5,622 nucleotides of DNA from Ignavibacteriales bacterium (GTDB taxonomy: Bacteria > Bacteroidota > Ignavibacteria > T3Sed10-11): positions 1-5,622 of the forward strand of contig PWJF01000501.1 in assembly GCA_003560935.1 (NCBI GenBank), read 5' to 3'. A program made the translations under genes and the position numbers. Below are positions 4,588 through 5,622 of the stretch, piece after piece (within the stretch, counting starts at the first letter, position 1; every line of letters starts with the position of its first letter). Below the pieces are notes generated by a model, which did not search any database, was not told where the DNA came from, and saw nothing but the letters and a program-made list of their open reading frames with translations.

Positions 4588-5067
4588 ATGAAACAAACCA
4601 TTCGATTTACGTTCAACGGCCGGCCTGCGGAGGTGGAAGTGGAGGGTAATGAATCACTTCTCTGGGTCATACGGACCCACCTGAACCTGACAGGTACTAA
4701 GTTTGGTTGCGGGTTGGGCTATTGCGGCTCATGCGTTGTCATCGTTGACAACACCGCAATAAGAAGCTGCATGGTTAGCGCTGATTTTGTGAAGGATGCA
4801 CGGGTACTGACCATCGAAGGCTTGTCGAAAAACGGTACGCTGCATCCCATTCAGCAGGCGTTTGTGGACCATGATGCCCTTCAATGCGGTTTTTGTACTC
4901 CGGGCATGATCATGAATGCCTATGGCTTACTCATAAATAATCAGGAACCCTCGCGTGAGGAGATCATCGAAGCAATGGAAGAAAATCTCTGCCGCTGCGG
5001 GGCTCATAACCGGATCATTGAGGCAATACAAACAGCCGGTATAGTGATGAGAGGAGGGAATAAGTAA
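4588..5067 (+). CDS. [2Fe-2S]-binding subunit of a molybdenum hydroxylase (xanthine dehydrogenase / isoquinoline oxidoreductase alpha type)
   Basis: This 159-residue electron-transfer subunit carries two [2Fe-2S] clusters. The N-terminal ferredoxin-like domain has Cys41, Cys46, Cys49 and Cys61 (FGCGLGYCGSC ... RSC). The C-terminal helical domain has Cys100, Cys103, Cys135 and Cys137 (LQCGFCTPGM ... LCRCGAH). All eight ligands are present and the length is typical of IorA/CoxS-like small subunits. In this family, electrons pass from the molybdenum cofactor in the large subunit through these clusters to an acceptor. The start ATG follows a weak AGGA site (4579-4582) by 5 bases. The stop overlaps the start of the large-subunit gene by one base (TAATG), a sign of translational coupling. 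There is no signal peptide, so export would require riding on the Tat-targeted partner. The exact substrate cannot be told from this subunit. Confidence 0.95.
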   Translation: MKQTIRFTFNGRPAEVEVEGNESLLWVIRTHLNLTGTKFGCGLGYCGSCVVIVDNTAIRSCMVSADFVKDARVLTIEGLSKNGTLHPIQQAFVDHDALQCGFCTPGMIMNAYGLLINNQEPSREEIIEAMEENLCRCGAHNRIIEAIQTAGIVMRGGNK

Positions 5068-5622
5068 TGAGAAATACTCCCGATATTGAGATGAATGCGG
5101 TTATGCTTCCTGAGGGTATCGACCGGCGTGATTTTATGAAACGCCTGGGTGCAGGTATCACCGTCGCGGTAGCAATGTGTGATTTCGAAGCCCTGGGTGC
5201 AATGGTGGTTCAGCAGCGGGAATTACCTACCGATTGGAATGCATTTCTAAGAGTTGCAGAGGACGGCAGCGTTTTTTGTTATACCGGAAAGATTGAAATG
5301 GGACAGGGGATAATTACATCCCTTGCACAGATGCTTGCGGAGGAACTGGATGTGAAGGTTAACAGAGTGAAGATGGTGATGGGCGATACAATGCTTTGTC
5401 CCTACGATGCCGGTACATGGGGATCTCTCACAACGCGATTTTTCGGTCCACCGTTGCGGGCGGCTGCCGCAGAAGCACGGGCGATATTGCTTGATATGGC
5501 GTCCGAACGGCTCGCGGTGCCTGTGGACCAATTGATGGTGGAAGACGGGTCGGTATTTGACTCGAAAAATCGTCGCAAGAGTATGTCTTATGCCGAATTG
5601 ACCGGAGGCAAAAAAATATTGC
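5067..5622 (+). CDS. Molybdopterin-binding large subunit of a xanthine dehydrogenase-family oxidoreductase, Tat-exported (3' end outside window)
   Basis: The frame is open from ATG 5067 to the window end, giving 185 codons of a protein that is usually around 700 residues. A strong AGGAGGG (5052-5058) lies 8 bases before the ATG. The N-terminus carries a twin-arginine signal, DRRDFMKRLGAG (residues about 19-30), followed by a hydrophobic stretch (ITVAVAM). The mature part matches the start of IorB-like molybdenum hydroxylase subunits: NAFLRVAEDGSVFCYTGKIEMGQGIITSLAQMLAEELDV contains the conserved K-x-E-x-GQG motif, and GDT...CPYDAGTWGSLTTR follows. It binds the molybdopterin cofactor and would hydroxylate an aldehyde or N-heteroaromatic substrate in the periplasm with the [2Fe-2S] subunit as partner. 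A cytochrome c acceptor is often encoded nearby in such operons, but none is visible before the window ends. The family is firm; the substrate is unknown. Confidence 0.92.
   Translation, partial: MRNTPDIEMNAVMLPEGIDRRDFMKRLGAGITVAVAMCDFEALGAMVVQQRELPTDWNAFLRVAEDGSVFCYTGKIEMGQGIITSLAQMLAEELDVKVNRVKMVMGDTMLCPYDAGTWGSLTTRFFGPPLRAAAAEARAILLDMASERLAVPVDQLMVEDGSVFDSKNRRKSMSYAELTGGKKIL

Noticed and set aside
5247..5531. Minus-strand open frame of 94 codons opposite the molybdoenzyme large subunit
   Set aside because: The + strand frame here encodes conserved molybdenum hydroxylase motifs (EMGQGI, GTWGS); the antisense frame is a shadow of GC-rich coding sequence.
1..5622. CRISPR arrays, tRNA or rRNA genes, complete insertion sequences
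   Set aside because: No regularly spaced direct repeats, cloverleaf-like sequence, rRNA signature or transposase coding region was seen on either strand.

Overview
The window is 5.6 kb from a Gram-negative bacterium. It encodes an outer-membrane beta-barrel protein with a signal peptide and a Tat-exported molybdoenzyme. Shine-Dalgarno sites precede several genes, and one promoter has near-perfect sigma70 boxes, so a typical Bacteroidia host is less likely. I cannot place the organism more closely. Base composition is mosaic: the channel-like gene and the small genes in the middle are AT-rich, while the molybdoenzyme genes at the right end are clearly richer in GC. This suggests an accessory island beside a more ordinary metabolic operon. 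All confident genes are on the + strand.

Left part (1-2146): the C-terminal end of a SLOG-like (LOG/Rossmann-type) nucleotide-binding protein is followed 54 bp later by a complete 590-residue membrane protein. That protein has two N-terminal membrane segments, two tandem RCK/TrkA-N-like Rossmann domains and two C-terminal RyR repeats. The pair looks like a nucleotide- or ligand-sensing module with a membrane effector, and it is the best candidate here for a poorly described signalling or conflict system.

Middle (2147-4046): a 248-bp leader carries a dyad and two hairpins. It is followed by a likely two-gene unit, an outer-membrane beta-barrel protein and a 64-residue two-helix membrane protein. 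A 430-bp gap then holds a short coding-like remnant, AT-rich palindromes and an intrinsic terminator that should work in both directions. After it comes an orphan 124-residue protein starting at GTG, whose coding sequence contains a perfect 15-bp inverted repeat.

Right part (4047-5622): a 541-bp gap holds a possible decayed minus-strand coding remnant and a strong promoter overlapped by an operator-like dyad. About 170 bp downstream of the promoter is a strong intrinsic terminator. Promoter plus terminator define a candidate small RNA or attenuated leader, and a 34-codon ORF ends inside the terminator stem. Just downstream begins an operon for a two-subunit molybdenum hydroxylase of the xanthine dehydrogenase/isoquinoline oxidoreductase type: a complete [2Fe-2S] subunit, then a Tat-signal-bearing molybdopterin subunit that runs off the window.
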